A stretch of DNA of 64,000 nucleotides from Rubrimonas cliftonensis (GTDB taxonomy: Bacteria; Pseudomonadota; Alphaproteobacteria; Rhodobacterales; Rhodobacteraceae), in assembly GCF_900107585.1 (NCBI RefSeq), contig NZ_FNQM01000005.1:62001-126000 (forward strand), in the 5' to 3' direction. Shown piece by piece: positions 1-8,833 of the stretch; position 1 is the stretch's first letter; every line of letters begins with the position of its first letter. A program made the position numbers and the translations under genes. Under the pieces are notes generated by a model, which had not been told where the DNA came from, searched no databases, and saw only the letters and a list, made by a program, of their open reading frames with translations.

Positions 1-1438
1 GCGCCTCCTCTCCCGGCGGCGCGGCGTCCGGGTCGAGCGTGGGGCGGACGCGGAAGCCGCCGTTGACGAGCGCGGCGTAGGCCGCGGCCAGATGCACCTG
101 GCTGGTGGAGACGCCGTAGCCGAAGCTGACCGTGATGGTGGAGACCTCCGACCAGCGCTTCGGCAGCTTCGGCGCGCCGAGCCCGGCCTCGGGCAGCTCC
201 AGCGTCGAGGGCTCGGTGATCCCGATGTCGCGGAGGAACGCCTGGTAGGGCGCAGCGCCCACGGCCAGCGCGACGCGCGCGGTCGCCACGTTGGAGCTCT
301 TGGCCATCACGTCGGAAATCGCCATCTCATCGGGCATCCGGTAGTAGTCGCGGAAGCGGTGTCGGCCCCACACCAGCGGCCCCTTCGCGTCGATCATGTC
401 GTTCATGCCGATCACGCCGCGGTCTAGCGCGAGCGCCGCGACGAACGGCTTGAACACCGAGCCGAACTCGTAGACGTCCTGCGCCGGGCGCACCCTCATG
501 CGCGAAGCCTCGTCGGGGTCCGCCAGCGAGGGCGGGGCGTTGGGGTCGAAGTCGGGCAGCGAGACCAGCGCGGCGACCGCGCCGGTGCGCACGTCCATTA
601 GCGTCGCGAAGACGGCGCTGGCGTTGGTCGCGGCGCGGGCGGCCTCCAGCGTCTCGGTCAGCGCCGCCTGCGCGCGCAGGTCGATGGACAGGCGCAGCGG
701 CGCGCCCTCGCGGGCGGGGTCGCGCAGCGCGGCGTCATGCTGAAGCTCCACGCCCGCGCGGCCCAGCACCTGCGCGCCGCGCACGCCCTCCTCGCCGGCC
801 CGCGCGCCGCCCAGGACATGCGCCGCCATCCGGCCGGCCGGATAGACCCGCACCTCCCGCGCCCCGAAGTAGAGGCCCGGCAGGCCGAGGTCGTGGAGCG
901 TTTGGCGCTCCTCGGGCGTCACCGGGCGCTTGATCCAGGCGAAGCGCCGCCCGGCGGTCAGCCTTTCGCGCAGCGCGTCCTCGTCGAGGCCGGGCAGGGC
1001 GGCGGCGATGCGCCCGACGGCGGCGCCCGGCGCGTCCATCTCGTGCGGGTGGGCGTAGGCCGACCACGCCGGCAGGTTCATCGCCAGGGGACGGCCGGCG
1101 CGGTCGACGATCTCGGCGCGCTCGGCGTAGACCGGCCCGGCGTCGACGCTGCGCGGCTCAACAGGTTCGGCGAGCGCCAGGCTCGCCATGCGCAGCGCGA
1201 CGGTGAGAAACCCCATCGCAAAAACGCCCGCCACCAGCGCAAGGCGCCACTCGGCCTGCGCCGAGGGCGTCTCCTCCTCCCGGCGGCGCTGCGCCGCCCC
1301 GCTGAGCAGCGCCGCAAGCGGCTCAGGCGTCGTCAGCGGCAGGCGCCCGCCCGGCCTAGCGTCGGGGCGCGCTTCGGGCCCCATTTCGGGGCGATCCGCG
1401 ATCCGCGCGTCGCGGGTTCCGGGGTCGCGCAGGGTCAT
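1..1438 (-). CDS. ftsI: FtsI / PBP3 peptidoglycan D,D-transpeptidase (3' end cut by window)
   Basis: This is the septal peptidoglycan transpeptidase, a single-pass inner-membrane protein that cross-links peptide stems in the divisome. The visible 479 residues have a cytoplasmic basic N-terminus, one membrane segment (about residues 70-85), a PBP dimerisation region, then the transpeptidase domain with the nucleophile motif SVFK (S327-K330) and the SxN motif SSN (381-383). The KTG motif must lie beyond the window edge. The ATG at 1438 overlaps the ftsL stop as ATGA, so it is translated with the mraZ-rsmH-ftsL genes upstream. The gene order and motifs leave little doubt; only the C-terminus is missing. 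Confidence 0.95.
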   Translation of the reverse strand, partial: MTLRDPGTRDARIADRPEMGPEARPDARPGGRLPLTTPEPLAALLSGAAQRRREEETPSAQAEWRLALVAGVFAMGFLTVALRMASLALAEPVEPRSVDAGPVYAERAEIVDRAGRPLAMNLPAWSAYAHPHEMDAPGAAVGRIAAALPGLDEDALRERLTAGRRFAWIKRPVTPEERQTLHDLGLPGLYFGAREVRVYPAGRMAAHVLGGARAGEEGVRGAQVLGRAGVELQHDAALRDPAREGAPLRLSIDLRAQAALTETLEAARAATNASAVFATLMDVRTGAVAALVSLPDFDPNAPPSLADPDEASRMRVRPAQDVYEFGSVFKPFVAALALDRGVIGMNDMIDAKGPLVWGRHRFRDYYRMPDEMAISDVMAKSSNVATARVALAVGAAPYQAFLRDIGITEPSTLELPEAGLGAPKLPKRWSEVSTITVSFGYGVSTSQVHLAAAYAALVNGGFRVRPTLDPDAAPPGEEA

Positions 1439-1782
1439 GGCGCGGCCTCCGGGGCCATGAAGACCGCGGGATCCGCCCGCGCCCAGAACGCCTCGGGCGG
1501 CGGCGTGGGCAGCGCGTCGAACGCCGCGAACGCGTCCGCCGAGAGCGGCGCAAGCGCCAGCTCCGTCCCGTTCGCCGCGGCGAGCCTGCGCAGGCGGTCG
1601 GGCGCGGAGAGGTGGGCGATCTCGGCGCGCAGCACCACGATGGCCTCGCGCTCGCGCCGGATCTCGCCGCGCAGGGCGGCGACGCGGTCGAGCCCCGCCT
1701 GCGCGGCGTAGTTGACCCGGTAGGCCCACACCGCGCTGGCGGCGACCATCGCGGCGGCGGCGAAATAGAGCGGCCCCCTCAT
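1435..1782 (-). CDS. ftsL: FtsL-like cell division protein
   Basis: This is a small bitopic divisome protein of 115 residues. It has a hydrophobic segment at about residues 4-20 followed by a heptad-like region rich in E, R and L (about 28-60), which is the FtsL layout: short cytoplasmic tail, one membrane helix, periplasmic leucine-zipper-like coil. Sequence conservation in this family is weak, so the call rests on size, topology and position between rsmH and ftsI. Start and stop overlap both neighbours as ATGA, which indicates tight translational coupling. Confidence 0.85.
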   Translation of the reverse strand: MRGPLYFAAAAMVAASAVWAYRVNYAAQAGLDRVAALRGEIRREREAIVVLRAEIAHLSAPDRLRRLAAANGTELALAPLSADAFAAFDALPTPPPEAFWARADPAVFMAPEAAP

Positions 1783-2897
1783 GGCGCGCCCCGCGCCGAA
1801 CGCAGGCCCATGGCCGCGAGGTCGAGCGTCGGCGCACCCAGCATGGCGGGTTCGATCGGCCCCGCCGGCGCGCCGGTGCGCCGCGCCGCGCGCAGCTTGG
1901 CCGAGCGCGCGCGGGGGTTTCGGCGCAGCTCCTCCTCGCCCGGCCCCTCGGCGCGGCGCGTCAGCAGCTCGAAGCGCGGCGCGTCGGCTGTCGTCTCCGG
2001 GGCGTGGCGCGAGGCGCGCGGGGCCCGACCGCCGCGCAACTGGAGGAATCGCTTCACGATGCGGTCCTCGAGCGAATGGAACGTGACCACCGCGAGCACC
2101 CCGCCCTCGCCGAGCGCGCGCTCGGCCGCCTGCAGCGCCTCGGCGAGCTCGCCCAGCTCGTCGTTGACCGCGATGCGCAGCGCCTGGAAGCTGCGGGTGG
2201 CCGGGTGGATCTGCCCCGGCCGCTGGCGCGGCAGGGCGCTCGCCACCACTTCGGCGAGCCGCGCGGTCGTCTCGATCGGCGCCTCGGCGCGGGCGCGGGC
2301 GATGGCGCGGGCGACGCGGCGCGCGGCGCGCTCCTCGCCGTACCAGTGCAGGATGTCCGCCAGCGCGGCCTCGGTGGCCTCGGCCACGAGGTCGGCCGCC
2401 GTCGGGCCCTCCGCCTCCATCCGCATGTCGAGCGGGCCGTCGCGCATGAAAGAGAAGCCGCGCCCGGCCGCGTCGATCTGCATCGAGGACACGCCGACGT
2501 CGAGCGTCACGCCGGCCAGCGCCGCCACGCCGCGCTCGGCCGCCACCGCGTCGAGCCGCGCGAAGCGGCCCTCCACCAGCGCCAACCGGTCGCCGTAGCG
2601 GCCGGCCCACTCGGCGCCCCGTGCGATGGCCTCGGGGTCGCGGTCGATGGCGATCACCGCGTCGGCGCCGTTCTCCAGCAGCGCGGTCGCATAGCCGCCG
2701 GCGCCGAAGGTGCCGTCGAGATAGACGCCGCCGCGCTCGGGACGCAGCGCCTCGATAACCTCATCGAGCAGCACCGGCGCATGGAGGCCCCGCGCGGCGG
2801 CCTGCGCACTCTCATGATCGGGGGCCGTTCCGGAGGTTCGCGAAGCCGTCGGCCCGTCCTGCGGCCCGTCCTGCGCCCCGTTCTCCGGGCCGCTCAC
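1779..2897 (-). CDS. rsmH: 16S rRNA (cytosine1402-N4)-methyltransferase RsmH
   Basis: This is the SAM-dependent methyltransferase that modifies C1402 of 16S rRNA (MraW family). The 372-residue protein has a 35-residue Ala/Gly/Ser-rich N-terminal extension, then the conserved HAPVLLDEV start, the SAM-binding GTFGAGGY loop, the VIAIDRDP strand and the GVSSMQID and [10 protein letters not shown] blocks typical of RsmH. The start is a GTG whose last bases overlap the mraZ stop (GTGA). The body is of normal family length, and the position in mraZ-rsmH-ftsL-ftsI is canonical. Confidence 0.95.
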   Translation of the reverse strand: MSGPENGAQDGPQDGPTASRTSGTAPDHESAQAAARGLHAPVLLDEVIEALRPERGGVYLDGTFGAGGYATALLENGADAVIAIDRDPEAIARGAEWAGRYGDRLALVEGRFARLDAVAAERGVAALAGVTLDVGVSSMQIDAAGRGFSFMRDGPLDMRMEAEGPTAADLVAEATEAALADILHWYGEERAARRVARAIARARAEAPIETTARLAEVVASALPRQRPGQIHPATRSFQALRIAVNDELGELAEALQAAERALGEGGVLAVVTFHSLEDRIVKRFLQLRGGRAPRASRHAPETTADAPRFELLTRRAEGPGEEELRRNPRARSAKLRAARRTGAPAGPIEPAMLGAPTLDLAAMGLRSARGAP

Positions 2898-3391
2898 GCC
2901 ACGCCGCCGTTGGCATGGCCCGCGTCGGGCTTCGGCGCCGCGCTCCACTGGAGCCGGTTGAAGTTCTGCGCCGCAAGCGCGCGCAGCGCCGGCAGCCGCT
3001 CCTCGTAGACCTCGGGGCTCCAGATCTGGAAGGTCCGGCCCAGTCCCGCGAAGAGCACTGTGTCGCCGGAGAGGCCGGCGGCGTCGCGCAGATCCTGCGT
3101 CAGCACGATGCGGCCGGTGTCGTCGATCTGGATCTGGCGGGCTTCCGCGATCAGCCGCGTCTGCAGCGCATAGGTCACCTCGTCGAGCGGCGCCATCTGC
3201 TCCAGGCTCTCCACCATGCGCTCGAACTGGGACATGCTCATGCCGTCGAGCGCAGGCTGGTCGCGCATCGCGGGGATGAGGATCACCGTGGGGTCGTCCT
3301 CGCGGTAGAACACCTTGCGGAACGGCGCCGGGATCGAAACGCGCCCCTTCGCGTCGATCCTGTTCTTCACATTTGACGAGAAGAACCGCAT
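2894..3391 (-). CDS. mraZ: MraZ transcriptional regulator
   Basis: MraZ is an AbrB-fold DNA-binding protein that autoregulates the dcw (division and cell wall) cluster. The 165-residue protein shows the two tandem SpoVT-AbrB-like halves: the first begins [19 protein letters not shown] and the second contains [19 protein letters not shown]. It is the first gene of the mraZ-rsmH-ftsL-ftsI operon and stops inside the rsmH start codon. Two sets of CATGG repeats with 10-bp period lie 200-400 bp upstream and are candidate binding sites for this protein. Confidence 0.95.
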   Translation of the reverse strand: MRFFSSNVKNRIDAKGRVSIPAPFRKVFYREDDPTVILIPAMRDQPALDGMSMSQFERMVESLEQMAPLDEVTYALQTRLIAEARQIQIDDTGRIVLTQDLRDAAGLSGDTVLFAGLGRTFQIWSPEVYEERLPALRALAAQNFNRLQWSAAPKPDAGHANGGVA

Positions 3392-3589
3392 GGTTTCGCC
3401 GACCTCGGCCCTTCTCGAAAGCGAAACGGGTCACGCGCCGATCAAAGCGCGCGACCCGTCCGACTGCCCCAAGCATCGACTTCGCGCCTCGCCGCCTTGT
3501 CGGCGGTCGTCCCGTCCATCGACCGAGCCGAACCGGTCGCCTGTTTGACCTGCCTCTGTCTTTTCTTGGCTGATCCCGTTGGCTCAAGT

Positions 3590-3614
3590 CATGGTATGAC
3601 ATGGGATGGCATGG
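3590..3614 (+). promoter_or_regulatory. Candidate MraZ operator, set 1 (three CATGG repeats, 10-bp period)
   Basis: CATGG occurs at 3590, 3600 and 3610, each separated by exactly five bases. MraZ of E. coli is known to bind TGGG-type repeats spaced by five bases upstream of mraZ, so the location and phasing fit. The middle and right copies read CATGGG. That MraZ binds these particular repeats is inference. Confidence 0.6.
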
Positions 3615-3640
3615 GTTGCAAATGGATTCTTGCGCCACTC

Positions 3641-3649
3641 TGTGGATAA
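3641..3649 (-). promoter_or_regulatory. Perfect DnaA-box-like 9-mer TTATCCACA
   Basis: The plus strand reads TGTGGATAA, the exact complement of the strongest E. coli DnaA box. It sits between the two CATGG repeat sets. A single 9-mer can occur by chance, although it is unlikely in such GC-rich DNA. There is no cluster of boxes and no origin gene nearby, so I do not call an origin. Confidence 0.35.
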
Positions 3650-3764
3650 CCCCGTGGATCGTCTCGCGGATTCACGGGAGAGATCGAATAGAAATGATCG
3701 CATTGTAACGATTAGCGAGTTTGTTCATCATAAGTTCCTTTCATATTCCAATTATGTTCGTTTG

Positions 3765-3789
3765 CCATGTTATCCCATGGCTCGCCATG
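3765..3789 (-). promoter_or_regulatory. Candidate MraZ operator, set 2 (three CATGG repeats, 10-bp period)
   Basis: On the minus strand CATGG occurs three times with exact 10-bp spacing (plus-strand CCATG at 3765, 3775 and 3785). This set faces set 1 across about 150 bp. It lies on the same strand as mraZ and next to the most AT-rich part of the intergenic region. Confidence 0.6.
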
Positions 3790-3986
3790 CGATCCCGCCG
3801 AATGTGGAGAAGTTCCATGGGGCGGTTGAGCGGCGAGGTCCCCGACGGCGCCGCGGGGGCCGTGGGGAGCGTCGCGGGCGGATTCGCGCATCGTCAGGCC
3901 GGCGCCGTTTGACGCGGGCGCGATTGTGAACCGGGTCGCCCCATGCTACCCGCCAAGCGCCCTTAGACCTGACCGGAGCCAAACCC

Positions 3987-4478
3987 ATGGCCGACAGCAT
4001 TCCCAACGGCGGCGCACAGCCGCAGCAGCTCAACCCCCAAGTGTCCCTGCTCGCGCAGTATGTCCGCGACCTCTCCTTCGAGAACGTCGCGGCGCAGAAG
4101 GGCGGCGCGCAGGACGGCCGCCCCGACATCAAGGTGGGCGTGAACCTCGACGCCAGCCCGCGCGGCGACGACCGCTACGAAGTGACGATGAAGCTCAACG
4201 CCAAGGCCACCGCGGGCGACGCCACGGTGTTCGCGGTGGAGCTCGACTATGCGGGCGTCTTCACCGTAACCGGCGTTCCCGAGACGCATCTGCGCCCGTT
4301 CCTGCTGATCGAGTGCCCGCGCATCCTGTTCCCCTTCGCCCGCCGGGTGATGGCGGACGTCACGCGCGACGGCGGCTTCCCGCCGCTGATGCTCGACCTC
4401 ATCGACTTCGCGCAGATCTACAAGCAGGAGCTCGAGCGTCGCCGCGCCGCGCAGGCCGCCGCGCCCGCGCAGGCCTGA
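3987..4478 (+). CDS. secB: SecB protein-export chaperone
   Basis: SecB is the cytosolic tetrameric chaperone that keeps precursor proteins unfolded and hands them to SecA. The 163-residue protein matches the family along its whole length: QYVRDLSFENV near the N-terminus, the VELDYAGVFTV strand, LIECPRILFPFARRV and GGFPPLMLDLIDF near the C-terminus, then an Ala-rich tail. It is a single gene, divergent from mraZ and convergent with the next gene. Confidence 0.96.
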   Translation: MADSIPNGGAQPQQLNPQVSLLAQYVRDLSFENVAAQKGGAQDGRPDIKVGVNLDASPRGDDRYEVTMKLNAKATAGDATVFAVELDYAGVFTVTGVPETHLRPFLLIECPRILFPFARRVMADVTRDGGFPPLMLDLIDFAQIYKQELERRRAAQAAAPAQA

Positions 4479-4581
4479 CAGACCCCTTCCCGCGCGCAGG
4501 CGGAAGCGGCCGGGACCGTCGCGGCGACGCGGCGGCCTGTCGCTTTACGGGTTCCGGTCGGGCGGCCCTGTCCGCGGGCGG

Positions 4582-5568
4582 TCAGCCGCAGCCTGCGGCG
4601 GCCCTGTCGGCGCGTGCAGGAGCCGCGCCCGGCGCGGCGCTGCGTCCGATCCAGCGGCGCGCCCAGCTCACCGAGTCCGCCCAGGCGTGTCTGAAGCGGC
4701 CGTCGACCTCCAGATTGGCGAGCGCGGGCCCCGCATAGGGCAGGGCGGCGAGCGCCTCCCAGGGCAGCGAACCCTCGCCTGGCGGCAGGTGCAGATCGCC
4801 GAAGCCGAAGGCTAGCGCGTCGCCCCGCGTCCAAGGCCTGAAGGTCGCGGGGCGGCCGAAGCTGTCATGGACGTGCAGGTGCCGCGCATGGGGGGCCAGC
4901 GCCGCGATGCACGCCATCGGGTCGACGCCCAGCGCGACGGCGTTCAGCCAGGAATGGCTGAAGTCGATCGTGGCGCCGACCCAGGGGCTTGCGACGGCGC
5001 ACAGGGTCTCGGCGATCTCGTCGCCCGTCGCGGTGCGCTCGCCGGGCCGCGCCCACATCGTCTCCAGCGCGATCACGCAGCGCGCCGCGGCGGCGTCCTC
5101 GGCGAGCGCCGCCAGCGCGTCGCGCTCGCGGCGGCGGGCGTCGGCGAAATCCGCGCCGCGGCCGACCTGCGCCACCGTCGCGTGCTGCACCAGCACCCCG
5201 CAGCCCACCTCCGCGGCGGTCTCGAGGCACGCCCGCACGACCTCCGCCTGGAGCGGAGCCGCGGCCTCGGCGCCCAGATCACCTGAGAGCGGGCCGTGCA
5301 GCGTAATGGCGCAGCCCCGCCCTGCGCAGGCGCCGCGCATCATCGCAAGCGCCCGCGGCCGCACCCGGCCGTCGATCACCACGCCGAGCGCCGGCAGGAA
5401 GATCTCCACGCTGTCCACGCCCAGCGCCTCAGCCGCGTCGATCGCGGCGGGCAGGTCCGACAGCGTGTCGGCGGAATAGCCGAGGCTCAGGCCTACGCCG
5501 CGCAGGCCGGTGGCCTGTCCGGCCGCGTGTCGGTTCGCCGCGCCCGGGGGGCGCCCGTCCTCAGCCAT
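4582..5568 (-). CDS. Sugar phosphate isomerase/epimerase-type TIM-barrel protein
   Basis: This 328-residue protein has the xylose-isomerase-like (AP endonuclease 2) TIM-barrel pattern: DSVEIFLP early, ITLHGPLSGDLG, a glutamate in CVIALETMW, the histidine in ATIDFSHSW, LHVHDSFG and NLEVDGRF near the end. These are the usual metal-ligand positions (E, D/H, H, E). The substrate cannot be told from sequence. Its ATG lies inside the end of pepF (8-base overlap), so the two are probably cotranscribed. A role in carbohydrate turnover is only an inference from the fold. Confidence 0.75.
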   Translation of the reverse strand: MAEDGRPPGAANRHAAGQATGLRGVGLSLGYSADTLSDLPAAIDAAEALGVDSVEIFLPALGVVIDGRVRPRALAMMRGACAGRGCAITLHGPLSGDLGAEAAAPLQAEVVRACLETAAEVGCGVLVQHATVAQVGRGADFADARRRERDALAALAEDAAAARCVIALETMWARPGERTATGDEIAETLCAVASPWVGATIDFSHSWLNAVALGVDPMACIAALAPHARHLHVHDSFGRPATFRPWTRGDALAFGFGDLHLPPGEGSLPWEALAALPYAGPALANLEVDGRFRHAWADSVSWARRWIGRSAAPGAAPARADRAAAGCG

Positions 5569-7405
5569 CCAGCGCCTCGAGCCCGTCGATCATCTCCTCG
5601 ATGACGGAAAGGCCCCTGCGCCAGAAACCCGGGTCGGCGGCGTCGAGCCCGAAGGGCGCCAGAAGCTCGCCGTGCTTCTTCGTGCCGCCGGCGCGCAGCA
5701 GGTCGAAATACTTGTCCTGGAAGCCAGCCATGCCGTCGCGGTGCACGGCGTAGAGCGCGTTCACCAGCCCGTCGCCGAAGGCATAGGCGTAGACGTAGAA
5801 CGGCGTGTGGATGAAGTGCGGGATGTAGGTCCAGTAGGTCTCGTAGCCGTCGCCGAGGGTGATCGCCGGGCCGAGGCTCTCGCGCTGCACCGCCATCCAG
5901 ATCTCGCCGAGCTGCTCGGAGGTCAGCTCGCCCTCGCGCCGCGCCGCATGCACCCGGCTCTCGAAACGGTAGAACGCCATCTGCCGAACGACGGTGTTGA
6001 GCATGTCCTCGACCTTGCCGGCCAGCAGCGCCTTGCGTCTGGTCGGGTCGGTCTCGGCGGCGAGCAGGCGCTGGAAGGTCAGCATCTCGCCGAAGACGCT
6101 CGCGGTCTCCGCCAGCGTCAGCGGCGTGCGGCTGAGCAGCTCGCCCTGCTCCGCGGCGAGGCGCTGGTGCACGCCGTGGCCGAGCTCATGCGCCAGCGTC
6201 ATCACGTCGCGCGTCTTGCCCATGTAGTTGAGCAGGACATAGGGGTGCACGTCGGCGACGGCGGGGTGGGCGAAGGCGCCGGGGGCCTTGCCGGGCCTGG
6301 CGGGCGCGTCGATCCAGCCCTTCTCGAAGAACGGCTGCGCCAGCTCCGCCATCTTCGGCGAGAAGTCGGCGTAGGCGCCGAGCACGGCGTCGCGCGCCTC
6401 CTCCCAGGGGATCTTGCGGTCGTCGGCGTCGGGCAGGGGGGCGTTACGGTCCCAGAATTCCAGCCTCTCCAGGCCCAGCCACTTCGCCTTGATGGCGTAG
6501 TAGCGATGCGAGAGCCGCGGCAGCGCCTCCACCACCGCCGCGTCGAGCGCCGCGATGACCTCCGGCTCGACCTGGTTGGAGAGGTGGCGCACCGACTGGG
6601 GCGAGGGATACTTGCGCCAGCGGTCGTCGATCTCCTTCTCCTTCACCAGCGTGTTCATGATGAGGGTGAAGAGGCGCAGGTTCTTCCGGAACACCTGCGT
6701 CAGCGCGCGGGCGGCCGCCTCGCGGCGCGTGCGGTCGCCGTCGGACAGGCGGTTGAGCGTCGCCTCGAGCGACAGCGTCTCGCCGTCGACGTCGAACTCC
6801 AGCGCCGCGGTGGTCTCGTCGTATAGCCGCACCCAGGACGCGACGCCGACCACCGAGCGGTCGTGCTCGAACTTCTCCAGCTCGTCCGACAGCTGGTGCG
6901 GGCGAAACGCGCGCACGCGTTCGATCCAGGGCCGCCAGCGCGCCAGCGCCGGGCTGCCGTCGAGCAGCGTCTGCAGCGTGATCTCCTCCAGCCGGTTCAG
7001 CTCCAGCGTGAAGAATACGAGCGGCGTGGTGAGGTCGGTGATCGCGGTCTGCGCGTCGCCGAGCTGCTTGGCGCGGGCGGGGTCGACCGTGTTCTGCTGG
7101 TAGCGCAGGCTTACATAGCTCACGACGCGGCCGAGCCTGCTCTCGATGCGCTCATAGGCGGCGACGGCCTCCGCCAGCCCGGCGCCGTCGAGACCCGCGA
7201 GCCGGCCCTCGTAGCGCGCCGCGAAGTCGAGGCAGGCCTGCCGCGCCCAGTCGATGTCGGCCTTGAGCGCGGGGTCGTCCGGCGCGGCGTAGAGGTCGTC
7301 GAGCCGCCATTCCGGCATCGCCCCGAAAGCCGCGTCGGCGCCGTCGGCGGCCGGGGCGCGGGTCTGCATGTCGTCAGGGGCGAGGGCGTCGGGCAGGGTG
7401 GTCAT
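5561..7405 (-). CDS. pepF: Oligoendopeptidase F (M3 family zinc metallopeptidase)
   Basis: This is a cytosolic zinc peptidase that degrades short peptides. The zinc motif is HELGH at residues 406-410 (HELGHGVHQ), and the downstream glutamate helix (LAETASVFGEML) is also in place. The 614-residue length is normal for the PepF/M3 family. I chose the ATG at 7405 because GGAG sits five bases upstream on the minus strand; an in-frame start 57 bases upstream would overlap the stop of the preceding gene and has no clear ribosome binding site. Confidence 0.93.
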   Translation of the reverse strand: MTTLPDALAPDDMQTRAPAADGADAAFGAMPEWRLDDLYAAPDDPALKADIDWARQACLDFAARYEGRLAGLDGAGLAEAVAAYERIESRLGRVVSYVSLRYQQNTVDPARAKQLGDAQTAITDLTTPLVFFTLELNRLEEITLQTLLDGSPALARWRPWIERVRAFRPHQLSDELEKFEHDRSVVGVASWVRLYDETTAALEFDVDGETLSLEATLNRLSDGDRTRREAAARALTQVFRKNLRLFTLIMNTLVKEKEIDDRWRKYPSPQSVRHLSNQVEPEVIAALDAAVVEALPRLSHRYYAIKAKWLGLERLEFWDRNAPLPDADDRKIPWEEARDAVLGAYADFSPKMAELAQPFFEKGWIDAPARPGKAPGAFAHPAVADVHPYVLLNYMGKTRDVMTLAHELGHGVHQRLAAEQGELLSRTPLTLAETASVFGEMLTFQRLLAAETDPTRRKALLAGKVEDMLNTVVRQMAFYRFESRVHAARREGELTSEQLGEIWMAVQRESLGPAITLGDGYETYWTYIPHFIHTPFYVYAYAFGDGLVNALYAVHRDGMAGFQDKYFDLLRAGGTKKHGELLAPFGLDAADPGFWRRGLSVIEEMIDGLEALDG

Positions 7406-7458
7406 GGCGACTCCGGCGATGTGGTCGGGCGGCGCGCTCGAGCGCGCCGCGGCTTGCG

Positions 7459-7836
7459 TCAAAGGTCGATTGGCGGCGGCGGCGGCGTCTCGTCCGGTTC
7501 GTCGGACGGCTCGGCGCGCCTGCGGATGACGATGTCGCCGTTCGGCAGGGTCTTGGGCGTCTCGTAGGCGTCGGGGTTGGCGATGACTGCGCCCAGCGCA
7601 TCGGCCCAGGGGCCCGTCCGCTGCTGGAGCGCCTCGATGGCCTCGCGCGCGCTCTGGGTCATCTGGTCGATCGGCCCGCCGGGACGCAGCAGATCCTCAA
7701 GAAGCGCGCCGAGCGGCGGCTCGCTCGGGGCCGGGTCGTCGGTCCCCTGCGCCGCGGCGGGTCCGTGGAGCGCCATGGCGACGGCCGCCCCTGCGGCGAG
7801 GCTGCGCGCGGCTGCTGAGACGGTGCGATTCATCAT
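7459..7836 (-). CDS. Small secreted protein of unknown function
   Basis: A predicted 125-residue protein. It has a clear signal peptide (two Met, a short basic part, an Ala-rich core, then a cleavage site after AAAQG), followed by an acidic and proline-rich mature region with a short predicted helix and a Pro-rich C-terminus (PPPPPIDL). I recognise no domain. Proteins of this shape next to pepF are seen in related bacteria but have no established role that I can name. No strong ribosome binding site is visible, so the start could be the second Met. Confidence 0.6.
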   Translation of the reverse strand: MMNRTVSAAARSLAAGAAVAMALHGPAAAQGTDDPAPSEPPLGALLEDLLRPGGPIDQMTQSAREAIEALQQRTGPWADALGAVIANPDAYETPKTLPNGDIVIRRRAEPSDEPDETPPPPPIDL

Positions 7837-7905
7837 GACGATGAGATGGGCCGGTTCGGGTGCTGGGTCAACGCGGCCGGGTGCGCCGGTTGCCGCCCGA
7901 CGACG

Positions 7906-7936
7906 AAAAACGCCCCGCATGCCTTCATGCGGGGCG
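7906..7936 (-). terminator. Rho-independent terminator of the OmpA-family gene
   Basis: An 11-bp perfect stem (7911-7921 with 7926-7936, CCTT loop) is followed on the minus strand by a run of five T (7906-7910). It lies downstream of the OmpA-family lipoprotein stop at 8018 and ends that transcript before the small secreted-protein gene. Confidence 0.85.
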
Positions 7937-7960
7937 CTGGCTGTCGTCTTGCGTTCGAAG

Positions 7961-8014
7961 GCGGCGCCGAAGCGCCGCGGGTTCCGGTCGACTGCGGCGC
8001 CGAAGCGCCGCGGG
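7961..8014. repeat. Two copies of a 21-bp hairpin-forming repeat
   Basis: The same 21 bases occur at 7961-7981 and 7994-8014. Each copy can fold on itself (GCGGCGC, CGAA loop, GCGCCGC). They lie just after the OmpA-family stop codon and before its terminator. Confidence 0.6.
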
Positions 8015-8017
8015 ACG

Positions 8018-8833
8018 TCACTCGACCGCGATCTCGACGCGGCGGTTGCGCGCCTCGCGCACGCCGTCGCCGGTGGCGACCGCGGGCTCGAGCTCCGAAC
8101 GGCCGGCCTGCGTGATGCGCGACGGGTCGATGCCCAGCGAGATCATGCGGTCGGCGACCGAGGCGGCGCGGGCCTCGGAGAGGCGCTGGTTGTAGGTGAC
8201 CGAGCCGACGGTGTCGGTGTGGCCGACGACCGAGATCGCCTCGGCGGTCGCGCTGACCGCGTTCACGACGTCGTCGATCACCGCGTTCGCGATGCCGTCG
8301 AGTGCGGAGCTGTTGAAGCCGAAGAACACCGTCAGGTCGGCGTCGCCGAGACCGGTGCAGGCAGACAGCGACGAGTTGTAGCGGTTGCGGGCCCCGGCGA
8401 GGTTGGTGCCGGGCGCCTGGTAGGTCTGCTCCACCAGGAAGTCGTAATGCGCGGCGAGGCTGGCGCACTCGGCCGGGCGCGCGGAGGCGTAGTCCGAGAT
8501 CGCGCTCAGCGTCTGGGCGCGCAGGGCCTCCAGGTCGCCGTTCACGCCGTACTCGGCGGGCTGGAACAGCTCCGGCGGGTTGCCCGCGGCGGCCTGACGC
8601 GAGCGGTCCATGTAGACCGTCGAGTCGAGCCAGTTGACGTCGGTCTCGGCGTTGTAGGCCGCGAGCTGCTGGTAGGCGCGCGCCAGTTCAGCGTTGTAGC
8701 CGCTGCCGCCGATGCTCTCGCCAAGGAAGCCCTCGGCGAAGAACGTGTCGACCAGCGATCCGCCGTGAAGGTTGGTGCAGCCCGCCGTGCCGACAGCCGC
8801 GACAGCGAGAATAGCGCGGGAAATGTTTTTCAT
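8018..8833 (-). CDS. OmpA-family outer-membrane lipoprotein
   Basis: A 271-residue protein with a lipoprotein signal peptide ending in a lipobox-like VGTAGC (Cys19). A helical middle region follows, and then a C-terminal OmpA/Pal peptidoglycan-binding domain (about residues 165-271), with the typical VVGHTDTVGSVTYNQRLSEARAAS-like block split across SVVGHTDTVG and NQRLSEARA, and the final GVREARNRRVEI. It should anchor the outer membrane to peptidoglycan. The start has GGAGAGAGGG directly upstream. It is followed by a strong terminator and divergent from a sigma-54 activator. Confidence 0.88.
   Translation of the reverse strand: MKNISRAILAVAAVGTAGCTNLHGGSLVDTFFAEGFLGESIGGSGYNAELARAYQQLAAYNAETDVNWLDSTVYMDRSRQAAAGNPPELFQPAEYGVNGDLEALRAQTLSAISDYASARPAECASLAAHYDFLVEQTYQAPGTNLAGARNRYNSSLSACTGLGDADLTVFFGFNSSALDGIANAVIDDVVNAVSATAEAISVVGHTDTVGSVTYNQRLSEARAASVADRMISLGIDPSRITQAGRSELEPAVATGDGVREARNRRVEIAVE

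Larger units (their letters stand above)
3392..3986. other. Long divergent intergenic region between mraZ and secB
   Basis: These 595 bases hold no convincing gene. They include a stretch at about 3600-3780 that is clearly richer in A and T than the surroundings and must carry the promoter(s) for mraZ (leftwards) and probably secB (rightwards). The visible signals are two facing triplets of CATGG repeats (3590-3614 and 3765-3789) and a perfect TTATCCACA on the minus strand (3641-3649). I could not fix a -35/-10 pair with confidence on either strand. Confidence 0.7.

Noticed and set aside
92-427. Plus-strand open frames over ftsI
   Set aside because: They are antisense to ftsI, whose active-site motifs are unambiguous, and encode Arg/Ala/Gly-rich sequence.
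3392-3986. Replication origin
   Set aside because: Only one perfect DnaA box, no cluster, and no origin-associated genes nearby.
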